This document shows, in pieces, positions 1-9,354 of a stretch of DNA of 64,000 bases. The notes below the pieces were generated by a model that saw only the letters and a list, made by a program, of their open reading frames with translations, searched no databases and was not told the DNA's origin. Position 1 is the first letter of the stretch. Every line of letters starts with the position of its first letter. This stretch comes from Pythium myriotylum. Taxonomy: Eukaryota; Oomycota; Peronosporomycetes; Pythiales; Pythiaceae. Made by a program: the position numbers and the translations under genes. Location of the stretch: positions 3,410,001 to 3,474,000 of the forward strand of contig JALJCQ010000013.1 in NCBI GenBank assembly GCA_023091665.1, given 5' to 3'.

Positions 1-264
1 CGCTTTGATGCGCTTGACAAAGATGTCAATCTGCTTGTCGCTCTTGTCTTCGCAGATGCCGTCGTAGCAGAGCGGCGCCTTGAACGTCGCGCATTGCGCC
101 GCGCCGACGAGGCTCTGTGCGTCGGCCTGGTTCGTCGGGAGCTGCTCGGCGAACGTGACGGCCGTGCACTCGTACCAGCCGTCGACCGAGACCTTGGCGG
201 CCGAGCCGCTCGACTGCGCCGAGACCACGCCGGCAAAGCCAGCGAGCAGGAAGCGGAGGAGCAT
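1..264 (-). CDS. Secreted serine peptidase, S33/TAP-like, paralogue 1 (partial, first exon, runs off left edge)
   Basis: Reading the minus strand from the ATG at 264-262 gives an open frame of 88 codons to the window edge. It begins with a signal peptide (MLLRFLLAGFAGVVSAQ) and continues with the blocks DGWYECTAVTFAEQLP, ATFKAPLCYDGICED and KQIDIFVKRI. The same blocks occur in order in the two complete paralogues at 14.1-16.1 kb and 20.3-22.4 kb, so this is the first exon of a third copy. The catalytic part lies outside the window. The family is made of alpha/beta-hydrolase peptidases that remove N-terminal residues or short peptides; the substrate of this branch is unknown. Secretion is inferred from the leader. 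The start is chosen because the leader begins exactly there. Orientation matches paralogue 2. Confidence 0.85.
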   Translation of the reverse strand, partial: MLLRFLLAGFAGVVSAQSSGSAAKVSVDGWYECTAVTFAEQLPTNQADAQSLVGAAQCATFKAPLCYDGICEDKSDKQIDIFVKRIKA

Positions 265-2505
265 GCGCACGACGAGAGGGGAATTCGGAGACTGAGATTT
301 ACGAAAGGGACCCCCCATGGTGATCGGCGGGTCATTACGAACCCCGTGAGGAGCTACGGAGGGGCTACTAATTTAGGTGGGTTGGGAGCCAGGTGGACCA
401 GCTGGCTCGTAATTTACGGACATGGTGATCTTCTCTGTTCAGCCGACAGATGAGCCGACGCCAGGTGTCACGTTTCAGCCAATCAAATGGCGAGATGAGA
501 TGGACCGAGTGGTCTTTTTTTGTCTACCTTGCGACTGACCAGCTGATTTCTTACGGATCGCAGTAAGAAATCCAGCGGCGTGTGTAGTTTACGTGCATGT
601 GGATTAATGGGTACACTCGGGAAATGACGGGACGGCTGTCTTGCAACATTGGAGAAAAGGATTGGTGCGGAGGAGCCCGACGTGCTGTAGTTACGAATTA
701 CAGTAGGAGGCGAAGAACCAGTCCACAGTAGTACACCGATAATGGTGTCACCAGAGTTGGAAAGTGGGAGAGAGTGTCCTGTAGTGGATATTTCAGCCTG
801 AGATATGACGTGGGTTGCGCTGTCGTACACTTCTCCCCCCACGCTGGACCGTCGAGCAGTTGCCAGGGGTAAATGGGTGGGAAGGCAAGCCACTTGAACC
901 CTCTGCATGTTTGGGTATCTGGACGATCGATACCCACCATCAACTGGGTGCAAGTATAGCAGCACCTCGTCGGTTTTTGACACCAGAACAGTTCCGCTCA
1001 TCAATCGAAGACGCGGCATTCCCTAGACCAGAATAACCAGCCGGCGACTAAGTCGAACAACACAAACGCCGACGCCATCTACCCGCCAGCGCTGTGGTGA
1101 CCCATAGAAATATTCTGTTCGTTGTGGGCATCCACACATATGTTGCCCGCGATTTGCAAGTCTTGTTTGTATAAAAGTACTACATAAAATGGTGGTTCAG
1201 CTCTCGAACTCCCTGAGTTGTGACGAAAAAAAAAGGCGGCAACGTTGTTGCAATGGCCAGGACGGACCATTTTCCTCGATGCTCGGACTCTACAAGATGA
1301 CCACTGCAGCAAGCATGGTGGGAGCGTAATCGGTCACAAGGGACAAAATATCAATTTGAAGCAATATACTGTACGTATCGTGGTTTGTTCCAGAGCCTGT
1401 TGCGAGTACACTCTTGGATTCCGCCACGACTGCCTATCACAGACTGTGGTTTTAGCGCATAACTAACCCCTCGAGTGCGAGCAATCGCGCGTCCTTACAA
1501 CACTACAAGAAGTGCCTCGCATTTCAGCACCAGCAGAAGTCGCCGCCCGAACTACACGCCCTTTAAGCAAGCCGCGGCAGTCAACAACCATATTACGACA
1601 TTACACAAATCGCTGACTGTCAGGTACCCATTGCTGGTATCATAGTGCAAGCACCGTTAACAAAGAGTATCTTTGAGCTTTCCCGGAAGTTTGTGATTGG
1701 CAAGTGAAAACTGTTGGGCATGTAATACACAGAACCTCCCTGCTGGCACGGCGCTGCTATTCTTACGTCAATCGCCACCACTGTACACTCGCCCTCGACG
1801 ATTCGATGTCAATGTTCGTTTCAGTATAGAGATCCTTTCCCACAGACCACGTTTGATGGATTCTGGTTGAGATCCTGGGACGAATCTGCACGAGCATAGG
1901 ATCTTCATGGATACAGCTGCCAGCAACGATACACTCGCAAAAAGACGATGCCCGTCTCAAGCCCAAATCGAGTAAAACTTTCTTTGGGCGAGCACCAAGC
2001 GAAACCCCATGATATACAGAATAAACATGCTCGCGGTATCATCTTTGGCTACTCCACCATGTTGACCCCTGACTGCCGACCATAGCATTAGAGTACGTAA
2101 ATTGAAACTCAATAGACTCCATCTTCACCATCATGCTCGCGTTAGGAAATCCCGGCTACAGTATAAATTTGACTGATTGTGACTCAGCAAAAAAAAAAGA
2201 GGTATAATCCTAAATTGAGAATTACGGGTCTCACAAGTGCAACTGGGAGTTGGAACACCAAGAGTGGTGGGTTTTGTCTTGGGTTGCAATCGTCCTGAGC
2301 ATTAGAAACTCTCGTAAAGCAAACCAGTAGTCTTCCAGATCTTCAACAATATTGGAGTTCACACAGATCACCACAAAGATTGATCTCCACGATCTCAAAG
2401 CGTACAAAATGTGCCGAGCCATTCGAGTGAGAGAGCTCTCCTATTCGAGCTTCAGCGACCCGTTAGATCACAATCAAATTTGCTCGAAGCGACTCGGGAA
2501 TCAGC
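265..2505. other. Intergenic, no convincing gene
   Basis: This is upstream sequence of the left-edge peptidase gene. Open frames here (for example a 178-codon one on the minus strand at 483-1019) have no recognisable domain, leader or composition. The only feature I can name is a short stretch at 2092-2134 that matches the 3' terminus of the large LINE, listed separately, and an A-tract near 2190. Confidence 0.6.
2092..2134 (+). repeat. Orphan copy of the LINE A 3' terminus
   Basis: The stretch containing CTCAATAGACTCCATCTTCA and ending in CCATCAT matches, with few changes, the last 40 or so bases of LINE A as read on the minus strand (CTCAATAGACTTCATCTTCA, then CATCAT, at about 3450-3432). 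It is probably a heavily 5'-truncated LINE copy or a SINE-like element that shares the LINE 3' end. A related copy lies at 18351-18395. No flanking duplication was found. Confidence 0.55.
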
Positions 2506-2880
2506 ATGAACATCTCTACAGCGATCGGCGTTGCCGTCTACTTGATCATTACACTATCGCCCGAGTTGGCTTGTCGGGCTGAAACTGTGCCAGACCAAGC
2601 TCACGTTCGACCTTTCGGAGAGGACCGTAATGTCACCCCGGTAGTCAGCACGTTGGGCATCCAAAAGCCCTCCGGATCTGGCGGAGGAGCAGATGTGTCT
2701 GACCCTGATGAAACGAGCAGCGATTGGGATGATGATGGGGACTCTGACAACTGGTCGCGTGATGGGGATTCCAATGACCCGGAAGGAAACCGACGGCTTC
2801 TCGAGACTGCACACGGTGATGGAGCCCAAGATGGTGAGATTGGTACTCGCGGCACTTTCGGCTTCGCCCATACTCGATAG
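2506..2880 (+). CDS. Small secreted acidic protein (candidate)
   Basis: An open frame of 124 codons starts with a credible signal peptide: Met-Asn, then a hydrophobic core AIGVAVYLIITL, then a likely cleavage after residue 24 or so. The mature part is short, hydrophilic and acidic, with a D/S/E/G-rich centre (about residues 65-95) followed by NRRLLE. It has no cysteine pair and no domain I recognise. Oomycetes encode many short secreted proteins, some carrying RxLR and dEER motifs; here neither motif is present in its strict form, and RRLLE is at best a loose resemblance. The frame is isolated between repeats, and coding status rests only on the leader and the frame length. It could equally be a chance frame. 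Confidence 0.4.
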   Translation: MNISTAIGVAVYLIITLSPELACRAETVPDQAHVRPFGEDRNVTPVVSTLGIQKPSGSGGGADVSDPDETSSDWDDDGDSDNWSRDGDSNDPEGNRRLLETAHGDGAQDGEIGTRGTFGFAHTR

Positions 2881-3319
2881 AGCGTCACGTTGCTGGAATT
2901 TCAGATGACGAGTCAACTGTGATTCAGTCCTCCAACCTCCCACAATGAATTATGAGGGAATATGTGGTAAGTGCATAGCTTACACAACGCCAGCGAGGCT
3001 TGAGTTATGTTCTCTGTAGTAAGTTGGATATGGTCTAATACATGCATTGTTGGATTGTTTATTGTCGTGAAAGTGTACCATCACTTCGACCGGTAGAGAG
3101 AAGAGTGAGACGCTCGCAGTTTTCGGTGCTGCACCAAATACGTATGGTATAGCACTGTTATCAGACGACATCACAGCCACTGGAGACAGCGAGCTCATTC
3201 GACGATATATCATCGATAACATTGGAGTAGACAACGCTACTTTTGAGTGCCCTGCCTCATATCACCATTCGACATACGATTAGAGCTGGGAAGAACTTCA
3301 AGGACGGGTTTTGTAAAAG
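2881..3319. other. Intergenic, nothing recognised
   Basis: AT-richer spacer between the small secreted-protein candidate and the hairpin repeat. No supported gene or regulatory element was seen. Confidence 0.5.
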
Positions 3320-3395
3320 GTGTAAAATTTACACGTTCTGAGGGGTTAAAACATACCAGCTTATGAGAAACCCTCAGAACGTGTAATTTTTACAC
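3320..3395. repeat. Long imperfect inverted repeat (hairpin)
   Basis: The left arm 3320-3347 reads GTGTAAAATTTACACGTTCT then GAGGGGTT. The right arm 3369-3395 is its reverse complement with only an indel and single-base differences. The loop is about 21 bases. The outer part of each arm (GTGTAAAATTTACAC) is itself nearly palindromic. It lies 17 bases from the LINE A target-site duplication, so it was part of the site before LINE A inserted. It may be a small foldback element. Confidence 0.75.
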
Positions 3396-3412
3396 GTTTG
3401 ATTGCGAAAGGG

Positions 3413-3431
3413 TTAAGATAGTACATGTATG
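3413..3431. repeat. Target-site duplication of LINE A, left copy
   Basis: The 19-mer TTAAGATAGTACATGTATG is identical to 13406-13424. The bases outside both copies differ. The two copies bracket the whole LINE A coding region, as expected for target-primed reverse transcription. Confidence 0.9.
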
Positions 3432-3465
3432 ATGATGAAGATGAAGTCTATTGAGCGCAATTAAT

Positions 3466-4140
3466 GTAACGTACCGCAGCAGATTATGAGCGACGTCAAT
3501 TTATGAGCGCAAAAAGTGATATTAGCCAATCAGAATCAATTATTCCTGAATAGGTATCAATGATTGGCGGGATTTTTGTGGCAGCAGTTTATGGCGCATT
3601 CCACCCAGAGCCACACATTGCTTCGAGTCCAAGCGCCAGAGGAAGATGTGGACTCAGGAGGATTTCGAGGCGGCTGTAGCAGAGATGGATGCCAAGCCGC
3701 GCCAGCGCAAGACAGTCGACGTCAAGCGCCGCCTGCTGACAAACGACGACCTCGAAGCTTCCGACGGCGAAGCTCATGCCTGGTGGGCTCGACCCCAAAA
3801 GCAGCTGACTTTCACCCTGTGGTTACTGAAACAATATATCTTTCGTTTGTTCCCACATATTTTTTGTCCCGTCTATCAACTAATGCTTCGAATAGTGGTC
3901 TTCCGTGCGATTAGAGGCCCCGCCATAAACTGATGTCGGAAATAGCCGAATTTCCGACTTTCGAGGGCAGGTATGGCAACTAACCTGCTTCACTAAGGGT
4001 TTGGATATCATCACGTTCTAGCCGCTTATTTCAGCTATCCGGGCATGGTTTAACCGCCAAAATCTCTACCACCCGTGCGAAGTTATGGCCAAAAAGCTAA
4101 GGTACCCGATTTGCGCTCATAATCTGCTGCAGTACGTTAC
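3466..4140. mobile_element. Small terminal-inverted-repeat element nested in the LINE A 3' region
   Basis: The ends are 27-bp inverted repeats with one mismatch: 3466-3492 begins GTAACGTACCGCAGCAGATT and 4114-4140 is its reverse complement. The 675-bp body carries a plus-strand frame (3646-3933) whose first 50 residues have a normal protein-like composition (QEDFEAAVAEMDAKPRQRK, then a basic DVKRRLLTNDDLEAS stretch) before losing character. It has no transposase motif I recognise, so it would be non-autonomous and may carry a captured gene fragment. Flanking duplications are unclear (TTA at 3461-3463, TAA at 4143-4145). Confidence 0.6.
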
Positions 4141-4227
4141 CCTAATAGCTGGAGCTCTGATGCAATCCCGGGCTTACCGTGGGTCAACCTGGCTGGTGAG
4201 CCAGGGCTGTAAGTCGGAGGCGGCGAG

Positions 4228-7200
4228 CTAAAGCAAGTCTGCATGGCAGATCCTGTCTGTGGGATGAAGGACACGGCTCGTGAGAGCTGTGTCCATCGCA
4301 TGGGAGGCCATCGTCACGGCCATAGTGTTGTGGTTCTTCACTTGGTGGTGCCATAAGGTGACGCCGACCATGTCGGCGAGGCGTCGCGCCCGGTGGTAGA
4401 GCAGCCGGAGCCGCTCATCCTTCGGCGCTCGATATTCCCGGAGCTGCCGTAGAACTAATCCGCAGGTGCCGATGACTATTAGGTCGCGCCATCCATAGGC
4501 GTGTGCAGCTTGGAGGCCTTCCAAGATACCATTGTAAGTGGCGTGGTTGTTGTTGGTGGTGGGGTCGGGGATGGAAACCGCAGAACTCCACAAGATCTCG
4601 GGGACAGATCCGGCTCTGGAGACTAGAGCAATGACTGCTCCGGCACCTCCAGGGCCGGGGTTGCCAGGGGAGGTCCCGGCAAAGAAGAGCAATCTCGTGG
4701 TGGCCGTGGTGCACGGCGGGAGGATGCTTGAGTCCAGGTCCTGATCGATGAGTCCGTGAATTTTGGCGATGAGGCTGGCTGTATATGTCGGCGTGTCCGG
4801 CTGGCTTGTGAGTCGAAACAGGAGGGTGTCGAGGACCCGATGGCAGCTGGCAGCATGTACGACTGCTGCCTGTTTCTTTGTCCATGCTCGATCCGGGTCC
4901 GCCATACCGTTTCGCCAGGCGTTGATCACTACGAGCGTTTCCAGCGTTAGCTGCTGCCAGACCACTTGGAGGAGAGAGAACGGACCAGCTCCTGTGTCTG
5001 CGTCTTCAAGCATACACTTGCGGAGGGTGGGTAGTTCCCAGACCTTGGGCGGAACTCGTGGCAGCCGTAGACTGAATACTGCAGTGAGGAGTTCTGTTCT
5101 AGTTGCCGCGTCCAGCGTCCGCCATAGCCCGAGGGCGGCGAACACTTGGCGTAGCCTGGCCCAAAGGGCCTGCGCGGCCGGGCATTCCCAGACAATATGA
5201 TAGACCGATCCGCCAGCGGCTCCAGCGTCGTCACAATGTGGACACCCCCTGCGATTGTGGAGGCGGTCCCATCCGGACATTCGTAGGCCTTTGATTCTGA
5301 AGAAGAGCAGGCGTTGACGGCTGGAGCTATGTGGTAGCTGATGAATGATCTTCCACCCGACGAAGTCGAGGGCTGTCCCGAACTCGATGGAGGACTCGAG
5401 CGCAAGATCCCGACGGCGGCGGATATCTTGAGCGGCTAGCTGAGTCTTCGTTTTCGATACGAGCATCTTGAGAGTGGTTCTGTCGTGGAGTTGCGAAGTG
5501 CCCCACAAAGGCAAGACTGGGCTGAGGGAGGGATGCGGAGCGAACTTGAGTGAGGTTCGACGGGTGGCACTGCGTGCCACGGACTCAGCATGATGTAGGG
5601 AGACAATTTCGCCTAGGTCGCGTGCCTCGTTGCTGGCGTCAAGCCAGACAAGCCTGATGCCCTGAGTTGTCGTCTGTAGAGTCCAGGTGTCGGCAGACTT
5701 ACCTTTCTCTTCGAGGTGTGTCAAGGATATATGTCGCCGGAGCAGTTCCGGGTAGCTGAACACAAGCGTATCACAGAGTAGCCTGAAGCTGTCCACAGCC
5801 TCATACGGGTAGGAGCTGCCACGTAACTTGAAGCGCAAGGTAGTAGCGGAGACCCAGACCAGTTCAAGGACTTCGTGAACAGTGGCTTCACCGACTTTGA
5901 AGCCGGGTAGATCCGAGGATCGGAGAGGCCGGCCAGTGGAGTGCAGGAGCAGATCAGACCCGACCACACGGGTGTGGAGGAGAGCTTGTAGATTCAGCCG
6001 GCCTGCCCGCGTTCTCTGGATCGCACGAATCTCGTTGAGGGCACTCTTGACCTGCGTGTAGTCGCGTTGGTACCATCCATCCGTCCACCTACCGTCCCGC
6101 AGCGGCGCCCGGCCGGCTCGTGGGAGTAGGGCGAGGACCGCGTCCCGTTCTCGGCTGTCCCAGGGAAAAACCGTCGCACGTCTTAGAACCGATCGGCCCG
6201 TGGCAGCGAGCGTGTGTTTGAGACGTGGGGTGTGATCGGGTCCACGACCAGCTGCTATGTGTGTCGCCGTTGCAAATGTTGTCGTCGCCGCCAGGACTGC
6301 GCCTACTGCCTTCGCGACGGGGTCTTTTGCCGAGTACCAGCGCTGGATAGTTGTAGCACTGAGTAGGAGTAGAGCGTCCCTGACTGACGGGATTTGCAGG
6401 CCGCCTTCGTTGCGGTCGGCCGTCGCCGTCGGTGCGTTCATCCAGGCCCTCCCTGTGTCTTCTTGACGCGCGAGCAGGCCGTGCCACGCATACAAGTTGA
6501 CGAAGTTTTGTAGACGGGATACCATCTCTGCAGTCGGCCACGAGTGTCTAGCAACGAAGAGAAGCTTGGGCAGCATCACAGCTTGGCACACTTGGACTCG
6601 CTGCAGGATATCCGTCGTCTTGATTTCCGCGAGGTGTAGTCTGGTCCGGAGTTGTTGCAGGGTTACATCCTAGACCTGATGTCCGCTCGGTTCGGTGGCG
6701 ATTTGCCCACCGAGATACCTGACGAGTTGCGACCGGTCGGCAACGGGAAAGCCATGAGCATCGTTTCTCGCCTTCCACCCCTCAGAGGTGAGGAACACCG
6801 CTGTGCTCTTCTCGACATTGACACGAAGCCCGGAGGCATTTCCAAAGAGATCGAGCGTGTTGAGGAGCACAGGAAGTTCCGCAGGCGAGCGCAGGTAGAT
6901 ACTGGTATCATCAGCGAATCCTACAATGGACACGGAAACGGTGTCGGAGACCTGCAGCCCCGGGAGGCTCTGCGTCGCCGCCACTAGATCGTAGAGGACG
7001 TCCACAGCCAGCACGAAGAGCGTTGGCGCGAGAGGGCAGCCTTGGCGTATGCCCGTGAGTACCTCGTGCGTGGCAGAGACTTGCCCGTCGACTACAAACG
7101 CGGCAGTCGTACCGAGGTGCATTTGTTCGATCGCAGTGATCATGGCGGCAGGTAACCCGTGCCGTCGGAGCGCACGCGATAAGAAGGTCCGATCAAGCGA

Positions 7201-9354
7201 GTCATAGGCCTTGGCAAAGTCGAGGAGCACCGCGAGCGCCTCACTCGGAAGCTCCTTGTGCGCAGCTCGCCTTTGCAACGCCGACCAAACATCAATTGCA
7301 TCATGGACTTGCCTTCCCTTAACGAAGCCGTATTGTGTCGAGGAGACTAGTCCAGGCACGTGGTTCCGGATGCGATTGAGAAGAATCTTCGCGTAGATCT
7401 TGTAGTCGGTGTTGAGGAGCGCAATCGGGCGGAAATCTAGACCAGATGCGGGGTGTCTTTTCTTCGGCAGGCAACATACTGAGGCGGCCTTGAAGCTCGT
7501 AGGTAGGACATTGGCGTTGTACCATTGAGTGAAGAGATTCGCCAGAAGAGGTGCCACTGCGTCACAATGTTCGCGATACCAGTCGTTGGGGATGCCATCT
7601 GGGCCGCTTGCTTTTCCTCGCGGACAGGCCTTGATCGCCGCGCCAACCACCTCTGGCGTAAAGAGGTGTTCGTCGAGGTCAACTCCGAGGTTGTTCGTCT
7701 TGGGCGGGATCAACTCGAATACACGGTCTTGTGCGGTTGGATCGCATGGTGGCTTCTGAATGATCGGGAGCCAGTCCTGTCCGACTATATCCGCCACTGC
7801 AAGGTTAGAGTTGGGCTGCCGCAGTAGAGTCGTCGTCGGTCTCCGTGATATTTTGATTGAGATGCGCCGAAAGAACGCTCGCATGGACTCGTGGGAACGG
7901 CCCGCATGCGACGCATTGCGACTGCGCCTCGTCCGTAAGATACGCGTCGTCTGCAGGCGGATGAGATCTTGCCGGAGTGACTTGAACCGCGCCGCAGGAT
8001 CTAACGAGAGCGTTGCCATCGCCGTCGTGATCGCGTCGATACTCGCTGCCACCGTATGCACCCGGATGTTCATGTTGCGTTTAGCTTCTCGGAGCGCTGA
8101 GGCGAGTCGTTTCATCTGTTTGCGGTACCGTCGCGTTGCCAGAGAGAGTTGTTCGCGTTGGACTACTAGACTTTCTCGCCGGATTTGCGTCTTCACCGTG
8201 TCCCACTGTGAAGCCGACTGGTCTGCCGGCAAGTCGACAAGTGTTGGACTGACGTTCATCAGAATCTTCTCGCCTACCTCGTGGACGGCTTCTCTTGCAC
8301 AGTCCGGTAGCGGGTACCGCAACCCCGGTGATCGAAGTTGATTCCGACGTTGGCCTTTCCCTGTGGCCTCGAGCTGCATGATGACCCCGTCATGATCTGT
8401 TCTGCAGAAAGGAGCCGTCGTGGCGATTCTTTGGAGGCGCGGATAGGCCACCGACGACGTGTACCACCGATCCAGACGAGCCGTCGCAATCCGATCGTCT
8501 CAGAGGGTGTACATGTACGTGTGATAGGCCGCATGAAAATCGAGCACGTCTTGAGTCGACTCGGCGGCAAGCATGTCATTTGTGGCCACATCGACAAGGT
8601 TCCATGAGGCGAGTAGTTCCGTCAAACCTTCCGTGAGGTGCTGAGAGGCAGACCGTCGGCTCCTATCAAGTTCGTAGTCGAGGACACAGTTGAAATCGCC
8701 TCCGAGGAGCACTACGCCGTCTGGTTTGGGAAGCTGAGCGAGCTGGCGGAAGTGTTGATCGCGTGTAGCATGATGTATACTTCCGTATACACAAACCACC
8801 GTCACTGTTTCACCATCTAATCGGCCCTGAATGGCCACAAAGTGCGCTGACCACATGTCTTTCCTCCACGGTTGAACATCGCTGAGACCGGATTGGGGAT
8901 GTAGCAGGATAGCTACTCCTCCGGCCGCTTGCTCGGTCACGGGCCAGAAGGATAGCGGCTGTGGCAGCTTCCGTGGATCATATCCCCAAGCGCGCGCATA
9001 CATATCCTCAAGCACCGGAGCCCATCTCTCAGTCGCACGCGTTTCTTGAAGAATGACCATGTCGAAGTGGCGCTTATCATGTTTGCGCCTGAAAGCATCA
9101 AACCAGTTGTCGAGATGCTCACGGTTTTTCAGAAAGCCTTGGACGTTCTGAGGAAGTAGTTGGAAATGTGGCGGGGGAAAAGACCTGGCAGATCGCCGCG
9201 TGGCGGTCGTTGGGGCCTTATGGGACCTGCTCCTTTCCCGCGAGGGAGTGGTGCAGGAATTTGTGCTGGTGTGCTGGAGCGTCGACGCTCCCTGCACGGG
9301 CTCCTCGTCTAGACGCCGCACTTGCGTCTGCGAGGTGGGCCGGTGGACCCTCAT
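4228..9354 (-). pseudogene. LINE A ORF2: AP endonuclease, reverse transcriptase, CCHC finger, RNase H-like domain
   Basis: A single reading frame runs from the ATG at 9354 to 4228, about 1,708 codons, broken only by TGA at 8500-8502 and TAG at 6670-6672. In order: an APE-type endonuclease (PQNVQG, LQETRA, GGDFNCVLD, ARLDRWY, TDHD); a reverse transcriptase (GKASGPDGIPNDWY, LDFAKAYDSLD, GIRQGCPLAPTLF, the catalytic FADD); a C-x2-C-x11-H-x4-C finger around 5235-5190; and an RNase H fold. In that fold the GNPGPGGAGAV turn is kept, but the four catalytic acids seen in LINE B are replaced (FAGTS for FDGGS, HATY for QAEY, IGTCG for VGDSA, MAVTM for MADLA). Aligned to LINE B, the TAG replaces Trp; aligned to LINE C, the TGA replaces Arg. 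The start codon overlaps the ORF1 stop as ATGA. Confidence 0.9.

Noticed and set aside
483..1019. 178-codon minus-strand frame upstream of the first peptidase
   Set aside because: No leader, domain or protein-like composition; it lies in AT-rich intergenic DNA.
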